Source: CAAFZY01 sp964410325 (GTDB lineage Bacteria > Pseudomonadota > Alphaproteobacteria > RF32 > CAG-239). From it: a stretch of DNA of 64,000 bases. The notes under the pieces were generated by a model that was not told where the DNA came from, did not search any database, and saw only the letters and a program-made list of their open reading frames with translations. This document shows, piece by piece, positions 15,911-24,147 of the stretch; within the stretch, counting starts at the first letter, position 1, and each line of letters opens with the position of its first letter. The stretch lies in assembly GCA_964410325.1 (NCBI GenBank), contig CAYPFN010000010.1, positions 1 through 64,000 on the forward strand. The letters run 5' to 3'. The translations under genes were made by a program, and so were the position numbers.

Positions 15911-17995
15911 ATGCAAGAAGAAAACAAAAGCATACCAGATTTTCTAATTAATACTGCATCACAGAGCAACAGTTTACCAACAGAAAAGAACGACAGCTTT
16001 GTCTCGCCTTTAAAAAAGCCTTTTATTTTGGTTTCTGCGCTTTGGATTATTTTGGTTTTAGCTTACATTCAATTTCTTTTTGGCTGGGAAAGTTTGTCAG
16101 CTCTGTTGCCTGATGAGTTTATCGCTTTTCTGGCAGGAGCTTTTCTTTCTTTAATGGCTGTTTTGCTTTTAATTGCCCTGATTTGCCGATTTTCAGGAAC
16201 TATCAATCAATCCGTTCTGGCGGAAAAAACCATAAATAAAATTTTGGATTCAAAAAACAACAGTCTGATTGCCAGTATGATAACGCAAGCTTTACAAAAA
16301 CAAATTCAGGAACTGACGGCGGCCACCGTGCAGATGTCGCAGCAAACATCTGTCTTGAAACAAACTCTGGAAATCAAAGCCGAAGATTTTGCAAAAATAA
16401 GCGAAACTTTAAATCAATATTTTTCTGATAATTTGGGAAAACTCAATAACAGCGCGGCATTGTTAGTCGCCCAATGCCAAACGGCGTCCGAAGCAGCCGA
16501 AAAATCCATTGCGCAATTTTCTGCCCAAAGCGAATTTCTGCGCAATGATGCCAAAGCTTTGGTTGAAGAGCTTAATCCGCTTATCAATGAAACACTGGCA
16601 ACAGCCGAACACTTAAAAAACATCACTCAGGAAAGCAAAATGCAGATTGCGCAAGTTAATGGTGAGATGGCTCGTTTTACCGAAAATAACGAAAAACATC
16701 TGAACGGTTTATCCAATATGTTGAAAGAAAATAATTCCCGCTTAGAAAAAACTCTGCTACAAACGGCTGATAACTGTGAAGAGATTTATAAACGGCTGGA
16801 TACCGGCATTTCGCACATTGAAAACAGTTTAAAAACTCATAAACAGCTAGCGGCCGAACAGTCGGCACTTTTAGATAAAAATTCGGCCTATCTTGACGGC
16901 AAACTCGGAGAGTACGGACGTTTAATCAGCTTAGAAGTTGAAGCGATGATTGAGCGTTCTTCCACTTTGGACATGAACGTTAAAAATCAACTCAATACCC
17001 TAACCGCCGCGCGGGAAAATATCGACCGGATTTTAAATGGCGCCAACAGTAGCCTGGAGCAAAAATCTGCAAAAGCAATCAAGAATATTGAAAAAATTAT
17101 TGTTGGGTTAGACAGTGAACTTTCTAAACTTAATGATTTTATTAAAAAAACCGAAACCCGAAACAGCGAGGTACAATCGACGGCCGAAAAAATTACCCGC
17201 AAAATCGGCGACATCAGCTTTGATTTGGGACAAAAAGTCGATGATTTAAAAACACGTGCGGTAGAAGCCATTGATAAATTCAACGAAGTTAGCGGCGTGG
17301 TACAAAAAAACACTTCGTTGCTTTCAGAAACGGCAAATATTATTGTTGTAAAAGGCAAAGAGGGTGCGGAATCCTTAAAAGAACAAAAAGACAATATTCT
17401 GCTTGCCGTTGAAGCTTTGGAAGACGTAAAATCACGCATTGCGGAAATCAGGCAAGCCTTAAAAACAACTTCCAGCGATGCCGGCAATGTTTTTGAAGCT
17501 TATAAAAATCAAATCGGTGATTTTGGCAGCCTGATTAATCGTCAAGTTGAAGCATTAAATGAAAGCCAGGCACATTCGGAACAGCAGTTTTATACCCTCA
17601 AACGTCGCTATGAAGAGTTAAGCGTGAATAATTTTATTGAGGAATCTGCAAACTTAATCCAAAACCTTGAAAATATTTCCGTTGATATTAACCGCTTGTT
17701 CAACAAAGACAACGATGATGATTTATGGAAAAAGTTTTATGGGGGCGACCATGCTGTTTTTGCACGGCATATCATCAAAAATCTTAATCGCAAACAAATT
17801 ACTAAAATTCGTGAAGAGTATGAAAAAAATGAAAAGTTCCGCCAACTGGCCGATCGTTATATCCGCGAATTTGAAGGTTTGTTAGATGCGGCGCGTGGCA
17901 GCGAACATCCGGAAATTCTTCTTTCCATTTTTTCTAATGCCGATATCGGCAAAATATATTATGTTTTGGCACGCGCTCTTGACCGGCTGAATTAA
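15911..17995 (+). CDS. large coiled-coil membrane protein
   Basis: A 694-residue protein, not assigned to a named family. Two membrane helices lie at about residues 38-60 and 68-92 (FILVSALWIILVLAYIQF and FLAGAFLSLMAVLLLIALI), followed by about 480 residues of helical, Ala/Glu/Lys/Asn-rich sequence typical of an apolipoprotein-like or chemoreceptor-like coiled coil. The last 100 residues form a compact domain (DDLWKKFYGGDHAVFARHI ... ILLSIFSNADIGKIYYVLARALDRL) that looks conserved rather than coiled. Such architecture suits an envelope or polar scaffold. dusB follows 13 nt later, so they are probably co-transcribed. Confidence 0.75.
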   Translation: MQEENKSIPDFLINTASQSNSLPTEKNDSFVSPLKKPFILVSALWIILVLAYIQFLFGWESLSALLPDEFIAFLAGAFLSLMAVLLLIALICRFSGTINQSVLAEKTINKILDSKNNSLIASMITQALQKQIQELTAATVQMSQQTSVLKQTLEIKAEDFAKISETLNQYFSDNLGKLNNSAALLVAQCQTASEAAEKSIAQFSAQSEFLRNDAKALVEELNPLINETLATAEHLKNITQESKMQIAQVNGEMARFTENNEKHLNGLSNMLKENNSRLEKTLLQTADNCEEIYKRLDTGISHIENSLKTHKQLAAEQSALLDKNSAYLDGKLGEYGRLISLEVEAMIERSSTLDMNVKNQLNTLTAARENIDRILNGANSSLEQKSAKAIKNIEKIIVGLDSELSKLNDFIKKTETRNSEVQSTAEKITRKIGDISFDLGQKVDDLKTRAVEAIDKFNEVSGVVQKNTSLLSETANIIVVKGKEGAESLKEQKDNILLAVEALEDVKSRIAEIRQALKTTSSDAGNVFEAYKNQIGDFGSLINRQVEALNESQAHSEQQFYTLKRRYEELSVNNFIEESANLIQNLENISVDINRLFNKDNDDDLWKKFYGGDHAVFARHIIKNLNRKQITKIREEYEKNEKFRQLADRYIREFEGLLDAARGSEHPEILLSIFSNADIGKIYYVLARALDRLN

Positions 17996-18008
17996 ATAGG
18001 TTGAAAAA

Positions 18009-18986
18009 ATGTCTTTGTTTAACAATCTGCCCAGCAATGTTTTTTTAGCGCCGATGGCTGGCATTACGGATTTTCCTATGCGGCAGATTGTTAATCAAAA
18101 AAGCCAAGGGCGGGTAACTTTAGTGTCTGAGATGGTTGCTATTAATGCTCTCTCCCGTAAAAACGCAAAAACTTATCGAATTGCGGATGTCCGAACAGAA
18201 AAATATCCCGTAATCGTACAATTGGTCGGTAGCGACCCAGCATTGTTTGCCGATGCGGCGCAGCTGGCTGCCGAACTCGGCGCAGCTGGTATTGATATTA
18301 ATATGGGCTGTCCGGTGCGCAAAATTACAACCAGTGGTGGCGGATCCGCTTTAATGAAAAATCTGCCATTGGCGGCGGAAATAATTCAATCGGTGGCCAG
18401 GGCCGTAAACCTTGACGTCAGCGTTAAATTTCGCAAAGGCTGGGATAACGGCAGTATAAATGCCGTTGAATTTGCCAAAATGTGTGAAGATAACGGCGCG
18501 GCGTTTATCACTATTCATGGACGGACGCGAGCACAAGGTTATTCCGGCGTGGCAGACTGGCAAATAATTGCCGATGTCAAAAAAGCCGTTCGTATTCCCG
18601 TTATCGGCAACGGTGATATTAACTCTCCGGAAAGCGCTAAAAAAATGATAGCACAAACCGGGGTTGACGGCGTTATGATTGGGCGGGCCACCTTAGGTGC
18701 ACCGTGGCTTCCCGGGCAGATTGATACCGTATTGCGTGACCAAACGCCTTATCTCCCGAACGTTAAAGAAGTTGCGCAAACTTTGCTGGCGCATATCAGC
18801 CTGCTTAAAACTTATTACGGCGAAAAACTGGCCGTAGCTTTGTCTCGAAAGTATGTCTGCTGGTATTCTAAAAATTTTTATGATGCAAAACGTTTTCGGG
18901 AATATTACATGAAAATAAACGATTATCAAACCGCGTTGACTGAAATTGAAAAATATTTCAGCTCAACTGACGAAAAGATGGAATAA
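18009..18986 (+). CDS. dusB: tRNA-dihydrouridine synthase
   Basis: FMN enzyme reducing uridine to dihydrouridine in tRNA with NADPH. The 325 residues carry the Dus signature: LAPMAGITDFPMR at the N-terminus, INMGCPVRKI with the catalytic Cys, FRKGWDN, IHGRTRAQGY, VIGNGDI and GVMIGRA for FMN phosphate binding. Length and the GCPVRKI sequence fit DusB. In many alphaproteobacteria dusB is followed by ntrBC, ntrYX and trkA; here only a broken trkA remains directly after the stop, which marks a deletion of the nitrogen regulators at this place. Confidence 0.94.
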   Translation: MSLFNNLPSNVFLAPMAGITDFPMRQIVNQKSQGRVTLVSEMVAINALSRKNAKTYRIADVRTEKYPVIVQLVGSDPALFADAAQLAAELGAAGIDINMGCPVRKITTSGGGSALMKNLPLAAEIIQSVARAVNLDVSVKFRKGWDNGSINAVEFAKMCEDNGAAFITIHGRTRAQGYSGVADWQIIADVKKAVRIPVIGNGDINSPESAKKMIAQTGVDGVMIGRATLGAPWLPGQIDTVLRDQTPYLPNVKEVAQTLLAHISLLKTYYGEKLAVALSRKYVCWYSKNFYDAKRFREYYMKINDYQTALTEIEKYFSSTDEKME

Positions 18987-19463
18987 ATGAAAATTATTGT
19001 CGGTGGCGCAAAATCTGGCTGAACATTTGGATAACGCTGATATTATCCAGGGTGATTAGCTAAACATAACCATATTTGCCCAATCGTATCGCTGGTAAAC
19101 TCTCGTGCTTATGATAATTTAATTGACAATATCGGCGACAATATTATTGTTGACCGTTCCACTGTAATAATTTCCAAGATTTTACAGGATATTCGCAAGG
19201 CAACCTTGCGCAACGCTTATTCTCTGGAACGCGGATTTGGCGAAATCCGGGAGCTGAAAATCAGCGAAGACAGTCCGCTTGCTGGCAAAAAAATATTAGA
19301 AATCGTTTTGCCGGAACGGTGTTGGATTGCCACGTTGCTACGGGGAGATATGGTAATTTATGCCCCAGTTAATGAGATTATTACGGATGGGGATTTGTGT
19401 ATTATTTATGTTACGCCTGCCAGCATCAGAAAAATGGAACAGATTTTAGTTACCAACTCTTGA
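18987..19463 (+). pseudogene. trkA: decayed trkA (K+ uptake regulatory subunit)
   Basis: TrkA is the cytoplasmic NAD-binding gating subunit of Trk potassium channels, normally about 455 residues with two Rossmann/RCK repeats. Here ATG 18987 begins MKIIVGGAKSG (start of the first Rossmann fold) and hits TGA. A second frame reads LAEHLDNADIIQGD and TAG, which matches the end of the second nucleotide-binding fold. The last frame runs ALVN-like SLVNSRAYDNL, SKILQDIRKATLRNAYSLERGFGE, SPLAGKKILEIVLPE and ends at TGA 19461-19463, the C-terminal RCK-C region. Most of the gene is deleted and at least three frames are involved. The 3' end houses the promoter of the next gene. Confidence 0.85.
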
Positions 19464-19488
19464 CGGTTAAGAAAAAATCCGGTATAAT
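19460..19488 (+). promoter_or_regulatory. strong sigma70 promoter of the Cys-rich gene
   Basis: TTGACG at 19460-19465, 17 nt, TATAAT at 19483-19488: a near-consensus promoter. Transcription should begin near 19495, giving a leader of about 29 nt with GGGAG before the ATG at 19524. The -35 box overlaps the trkA remnant's stop codon. Confidence 0.85.
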
Positions 19489-19523
19489 ACTATTATGGCG
19501 GTTTTTATATTGGGAGAATTATC

Positions 19524-20477
19524 ATGAAAAAGCTATCTGTTTTTTGTTTTGTTTCAGCGATTTTTCTTTATATTTCGCCAGCTTACAGTCGTATTTGCTT
19601 TTTAGCTGACACCGATTGCCAAAACGGGGAGTTTGGTATTGACAAAACTTATTCATGTCTTGAACAAAATAGCAACTATGTCCATGAATATGACATATGC
19701 TCAGGCTTGGAATATGGATCTCTTGTCTGCAATGATTTAACCGGTAACTATTATAACAACAACCCGGCCTGTCCGAGCGGATACACAAACATGTATTCCC
19801 TGGACGACAGCTACATCTGCACTGGCAGCACATTTGGTGAAGGGTGTGGCCTTTCATGTTGTCTGGGCACAACAACTTCCGGTGATGACATCATGTGTAG
19901 CGACAACTACCAACTCTGTGAAAACAATAGTACAGGTTCAGGAGAATCCTGCGTTGACAGCGAAGGAACTAAATATAAAGAATGTATATGCTCTTCTTCA
20001 ACCTATTCTACCCAATGTAATAGCGAAGGTCTCACGCCGGCTTATTCCAACTACTGTGTAGACAGTGATGGCGAATATTGGTATACAGACTGTTCTTGCG
20101 CATCCGGCTGGACACTGACAACGCTTGCCAACATTAAGTGCAACACCGATGACGGCTGTTGCTCATGTACCGTTGGTGCTTACACTAAACTCCCTGGTAC
20201 AACGGATTCTTATTGTTGGGAAGGCTCGAATTGTTATGATTATGAATCTTGTAAAGAAAAGTGTACCATTGCTTATCAAAGCGATTTTGACAACTTCTGG
20301 AGCGGTTATGATGTCAATGACACCTGTAGCAATCTGACGGTTGATTGCCAAACCTTAGGTTATACCTCCGGTACTGCTGGTACGGGCGTTACCTGCACTG
20401 ACGGAACAGAACCTTACCGCTGTCCATTTGACCACACCGCTGTTTATTGTGAAAGTGGTATCAATGGGGGGGGGTAA
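19524..20477 (+). CDS. exported Cys-rich protein, N-terminal part before a G9 frameshift
   Basis: A 317-residue product as read here: signal peptide MKKLSVFCFVSAIFLYISPAYS followed by a Cys-rich, Ser/Thr/Tyr/Asn/Gly-rich chain with spaced Cys pairs (CGLSCC, CSCASGW, CCSCTVG) that suggests small disulfide-bonded repeats of a surface or secreted protein. No family recognised. The frame ends NGGG and TAA directly after a G9 tract. With eight (or eleven) G the frame would continue into the next 136 residues, which have the same Cys-rich composition. It has its own strong promoter and terminator, so expression is independent. Confidence 0.8.
   Translation: MKKLSVFCFVSAIFLYISPAYSRICFLADTDCQNGEFGIDKTYSCLEQNSNYVHEYDICSGLEYGSLVCNDLTGNYYNNNPACPSGYTNMYSLDDSYICTGSTFGEGCGLSCCLGTTTSGDDIMCSDNYQLCENNSTGSGESCVDSEGTKYKECICSSSTYSTQCNSEGLTPAYSNYCVDSDGEYWYTDCSCASGWTLTTLANIKCNTDDGCCSCTVGAYTKLPGTTDSYCWEGSNCYDYESCKEKCTIAYQSDFDNFWSGYDVNDTCSNLTVDCQTLGYTSGTAGTGVTCTDGTEPYRCPFDHTAVYCESGINGGG
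20466..20474 (+). repeat. G9 homopolymer at the frame break
   Basis: Nine consecutive G. Codons AAT GGG GGG GGG TAA end the protein; removal of one G gives AAT GGG GGG GGT AAT and restores a long frame. Such tracts are known slippage sites of phase-variable genes in other bacteria. Confidence 0.95.
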
Positions 20478-20883
20478 TACTTGCACCAATTATCCTCTCA
20501 CTTCCTGTCCGGAGGGTGGCGAGTGTTCTACTTGCAACACAGGCACGGATATTTACTATAAACTTGACTCCTGTAATGATGGTTACTATATTTCAGATAA
20601 TTCTTGCATCGCCAAAACATGCTCAGATTATGGATATGTTTCCCTAGGCACCAACATGACTTGCAAATATCGTTATAGTGTTTTGCTTGGGGCTGAATAT
20701 GGCTATTGCTATAATTTGTGCTTAAATTGCACAAATAATATGTGTACATCGAGTACCGACTACTGTTACACGAAGAAAACAACAAGTCTTGGCTATGGAA
20801 GTTGTATAACTTACATATCCCATACGGAAGAGGAATGCGCAGATTTGGGTACTGACGCCCTGATGTGTGTTCAAGGGGTTTAA
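20467..20883 (+). CDS. C-terminal part of the Cys-rich protein, out of frame
   Basis: About 138 codons from the G tract to TAA 20881-20883, continuing the style of the preceding part (NTCTNYPLTSCPEGGECSTC, KTCSDYGY, CYNLCLNCTNNMC). There is no ribosome binding site or signal peptide of its own, so it is translated only when the tract length or slippage joins it to the upstream frame. Joined length would be about 452 residues. The preserved open frame shows that the break is recent or reversible. Confidence 0.75.
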   Translation, partial: GGGNTCTNYPLTSCPEGGECSTCNTGTDIYYKLDSCNDGYYISDNSCIAKTCSDYGYVSLGTNMTCKYRYSVLLGAEYGYCYNLCLNCTNNMCTSSTDYCYTKKTTSLGYGSCITYISHTEEECADLGTDALMCVQGV

Positions 20884-20906
20884 TGTCATAGGCTTTCATA
20901 TCATAT

Positions 20907-20946
20907 AAACCAAACCCCGGATTTAAAAACCCGGGGTTTGGTTTTT
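20907..20946 (+). terminator. rho-independent terminator of the Cys-rich gene
   Basis: Stem CCAAACCCCGG (20910-20920) with perfect complement at 20931-20941, loop of ten, then a T-run; flanking A and T residues extend the stem. Confidence 0.93.
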
Positions 20947-21021
20947 GGTCACCGCTGGTTCTGAATATAAAGTCTAAACATCACTAAACCATTTTCAACC
21001 TTTCTGTTTTAAGCTAAAAAC

Positions 21022-21162
21022 ATGAAGGAAGCCATTCAATATAAAGCTAATAAAAAAGTGCAGAATATTATTGCGCAATGGTTGTTTTGACTCAAAAACG
21101 AGGATCGCTATTCTCCACACACTTTGGATGCCTATGCGGATTTTATCCGGACGCCATTTTAA
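21022..21162 (+). pseudogene. remnant of a XerC-type tyrosine recombinase
   Basis: Translation from ATG 21022 gives about 20 residues ending IIAQWLF, a TGA in place of an expected Trp codon, then LKNEDRYSPHTLDAYADFIR and a TAA. The SPHTLDAY motif is the signature of the core-binding domain of XerC/XerD recombinases, which resolve chromosome dimers. Nothing of the catalytic domain (R...H-x-x-R...Y) is present. A functional xerC must be elsewhere if the organism retains dimer resolution. Confidence 0.7.
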
Positions 21163-21195
21163 TTGTTTTTATTTGTAAAAGCAGCCATGGATTTG

Positions 21196-21924
21196 TCATT
21201 CGTTGTAAAAATATTCATACAATTTTGCAAAAACCAAATTGATATAAATAAAAAATATTGAATAAAAACCTATAGACAGCCATCCATGACAGGCTAAATA
21301 CGTATCTAGTTCATACACGGTCAGACAAGGTATATTTAAAAGCAACATAATCCACACAAAACGGCGGTAATTGCCTGCGGTTTTACGAAAAGCTTTAAGC
21401 ATAGAACCGTTTAATCCCTGTAATGATGATATCCAGGCAAAATAAGGTCGACAGATAATAACAGGAGAAATTATCACCAGGATTATTGAAAGAATAACTT
21501 GGTTTAATATGCTCGCTTCCTCATCCTGTAAAGCCTCCATATATCTTTCAAAAAACAGGAGATATTTATCATCAAACCCCATAAACAAAGGTAAATATGG
21601 CAGAACAATCAGTATAAAAGTGGCTAACACCGTAATAAAAAATATTTTGGTAGAGGGAATGACGCTACCAAAAATATTCATAGTTAAGAAATAAGGTTTT
21701 TTTTGAAAATAAACACGAAAAAACCCGCACCAATAAATATAATAACACATAAGCCAAACAATGCTCAAGGGGCTGGACATTCCGCCGAGAATCAGGGCAA
21801 AAACACTTAAAAAAATGAAATTTACCAGCCAAAAATATCTTAAGACAGTTTGATTATTTTGCAAATATTCCAAAGCTGTCTTTAAAATACTTTTTATTGG
21901 TATGGGTTTTATCTCATCTGCCAT
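21196..21924 (-). CDS. polytopic membrane protein downstream of the coupling ATPase
   Basis: A 242-residue protein with about six hydrophobic helices (for example FWLVNFIFLSVFALILGGM, IFFITVLATFILIVLPYLPLF, ILSIILVIISPVIICRPYF, FVWIMLLLNIPCLTVY), not matched to a known family. It starts 3 nt after the stop of the coupling protein gene and is the last gene of the seven-gene run. A role as membrane partner of that ATPase is inferred from position only. Confidence 0.75.
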   Translation of the reverse strand: MADEIKPIPIKSILKTALEYLQNNQTVLRYFWLVNFIFLSVFALILGGMSSPLSIVWLMCYYIYWCGFFRVYFQKKPYFLTMNIFGSVIPSTKIFFITVLATFILIVLPYLPLFMGFDDKYLLFFERYMEALQDEEASILNQVILSIILVIISPVIICRPYFAWISSLQGLNGSMLKAFRKTAGNYRRFVWIMLLLNIPCLTVYELDTYLACHGWLSIGFYSIFFIYINLVFAKLYEYFYNE

Positions 21925-21927
21925 GCC

Positions 21928-24138
21928 TTAGAGGACCTCTGTATCTTCCTCAAAAGTGTCTATCTCTGCATCAGGATTATAATCAATTCCCAACTTGGAA
22001 AGCATATCATCATTAATATCCTCCCGTTGGGCAACAATCCAATCAGGAACATACGGAGATGGTTTTAAGGAGGCCAGTTTTCGCATATTTTTATCCATAT
22101 ACCACCGTGGCGAATCTGCCATAATCGGACGATCAATATAACTTTGCATCAAAACAACCTGCTTTAGCATCGGTAAACTCAACAGCTGCGTGGTGCTGAT
22201 AACCGAAATGCCCTGTAGCTGGTAACTGACATTTTTGGCAAACGGATTGGAATTTTTACCCAAACTACCCTCGTTCTTTGAATAAGACGTGGTTTGTACC
22301 GTGCGATTACCAATCATCTTTGAAAAACGTTGCGCCGTGACTTCGTTGTTTTGGGAAAGAATAATCTTGCAGGCTGTGGTTGAAATTACGGTTTCAAGGT
22401 CATCTTTACCATATTTGCCAGAAATTTGGCCTAAATCTTGACCGATAAGCAAATATGAAACTTTTTGCCCACGACCAACCGCCGGACCATCAATAACCGC
22501 TTTTAGCTTCGGCATTTGGGGAAATTCGTCCAAAACAAACAAGCAACCGAACGGCCCCATTTTACCATCTGTTTTGTTTACATAATTTGGCGGATTAGAA
22601 ATCAGATATGAGCTCATTAATTCAATAAAAACACTTGAAATCATACCTAAAGCGCGCGCATCAGTTTGGTTAATCGACAGATACACTGAAATTGGCTTCC
22701 ATTCTCCGGTTACAGGATCTTTCATGCCGCGCAAATCCTTAAAATGCAAATCTGAGAAACTGGTACGCGCCACCACCGCGGAGTTTTTGAAAATATTAAT
22801 CCCGGCGAAAGCCGTGGAAATAACCGAACCGCGTTCTTTATCCGGCTTGGAAGCTAAAGAACTCAACTCAGTATAACAACGCTGTGAATAGCCGTATTTA
22901 CGCGCCTCTTCCACCGCCTCATCCAACAAATCGTGCATCGGATCAGCCATGGCTGCCATTTGGTCACCCTCGGCCAAACGGCGTTTGATATCCTGCGCCT
23001 GCTTAATTTGCGCCTCGGTCAGCCATTCCAAAATCATGGCTATACAGGATTCCCGGCCAATCCATTTTTCCGGAAGAAGATTCCAAGTTCCTATCGGCAC
23101 ATAATTATCAATGGTCATTGTGCCATTTTTTAAATCACTTAAGGCTTTCGGCACCATCGGATCGCGCATATCATTATAATAACCCTCCAGAACGCGCTTG
23201 TCTTCTTCATCAAGTTTGCCCTCATAAATCCGGCCGATAAAGTAGTCGTTGGCGCGGGCGCGTTCGCATTTGGAACAAATAAAATGGATAAAACCATTTA
23301 ATGCCGCGCGGCCGTTCTGCGACCATATCGGATCTGCACTGCCTTTCGGATCTTCAACCAAAATATTACAGATTGAATCAACATACATATCCCGTTCCGG
23401 CCCCATTGCCGGCAAAGCATTCGGAGACAAAGGATTCCAACTTGGATAATAAATACCGTCTGCCGGACGATCTTCGGCACCCCAGTTAATAACAAATACC
23501 GGCCCGACTTTAGCGCGAGCGCCTGAGGTTGTACGATCAAGCTCTGGCTTGGGATCGTTGATAATCAGGCTTAATTTTGGCGAATTAAAAATCGTTGGGA
23601 CAACAACACCAGCAGTCTTACCAGTGCCCGGAGGCGCACAACACAATGTTGACAATGTTTCTTTTAACAACAGCATCCTGCCATTAAATTTGCCAACCAC
23701 CTGACAGAAACCGTCAAAGCCGAGTAATTCCATTTTATTGATATCGCGCAGCGTAGCAATACGCGCTGAACCGTGAACATTTGACTGAAAACGGTATGGA
23801 CAGCTGATAGCCCCCGTAATCAAGCCTATCGGCAGAGAAAAAAACGGCAATACTGGAATCCAGCGACCGACAGAGAATTCAGAACTTGCCGAAAGCTTTT
23901 GCATCCAGCTGTAATATTGGGTAAACAGGAACGACGGGCGCTCCTGTATGGCTGATAAAAACATTTTAACGCTGGCAATTGTCTGTTTAGAAATACCTTG
24001 TTCAATCAAATATGCCAACGGCAAAGAAAAAATTGTCAGCAATAACGTGATAATTAATGTTATAACCAGGCCAATAGCCATCCATCTAACAGCATTATCA
24101 TATTCGGCCCATTCTTCACCTCTTTGTCGAAATGCCAT
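21928..24138 (-). CDS. VirD4/TraG-type coupling protein ATPase
   Basis: Type IV coupling proteins are inner-membrane hexameric ATPases that recruit DNA or protein substrates to a secretion channel. The 736 residues have membrane helices at about 18-46 and 98-113, the VirD4-type GSAR element near 133, Walker A APPGTGKT at 168-175, Walker B LFVLDEF, and the GQDLGQISGKYG region, all in family order. The insertion between the Walker motifs (about residues 250-400, KCERARANDYF onward) is the all-alpha domain. ATG 24138 follows AGAGG; GTG 24144 is an alternative. No other type IV secretion component, relaxase or mobilisation gene is recognisable in the window. Confidence 0.9.
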   Translation of the reverse strand: MAFRQRGEEWAEYDNAVRWMAIGLVITLIITLLLTIFSLPLAYLIEQGISKQTIASVKMFLSAIQERPSFLFTQYYSWMQKLSASSEFSVGRWIPVLPFFSLPIGLITGAISCPYRFQSNVHGSARIATLRDINKMELLGFDGFCQVVGKFNGRMLLLKETLSTLCCAPPGTGKTAGVVVPTIFNSPKLSLIINDPKPELDRTTSGARAKVGPVFVINWGAEDRPADGIYYPSWNPLSPNALPAMGPERDMYVDSICNILVEDPKGSADPIWSQNGRAALNGFIHFICSKCERARANDYFIGRIYEGKLDEEDKRVLEGYYNDMRDPMVPKALSDLKNGTMTIDNYVPIGTWNLLPEKWIGRESCIAMILEWLTEAQIKQAQDIKRRLAEGDQMAAMADPMHDLLDEAVEEARKYGYSQRCYTELSSLASKPDKERGSVISTAFAGINIFKNSAVVARTSFSDLHFKDLRGMKDPVTGEWKPISVYLSINQTDARALGMISSVFIELMSSYLISNPPNYVNKTDGKMGPFGCLFVLDEFPQMPKLKAVIDGPAVGRGQKVSYLLIGQDLGQISGKYGKDDLETVISTTACKIILSQNNEVTAQRFSKMIGNRTVQTTSYSKNEGSLGKNSNPFAKNVSYQLQGISVISTTQLLSLPMLKQVVLMQSYIDRPIMADSPRWYMDKNMRKLASLKPSPYVPDWIVAQREDINDDMLSKLGIDYNPDAEIDTFEEDTEVL

Positions 24139-24147
24139 TTTCACCTC

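Noticed and set aside
21022..21162. Idea that TGA codes for Trp here (XerC scrap reads W-L-F-TGA)
   Set aside because: Many genes end with TGA in ATGA overlaps (for example at 54148, 55863 and 56873), so TGA is a stop in this genome.
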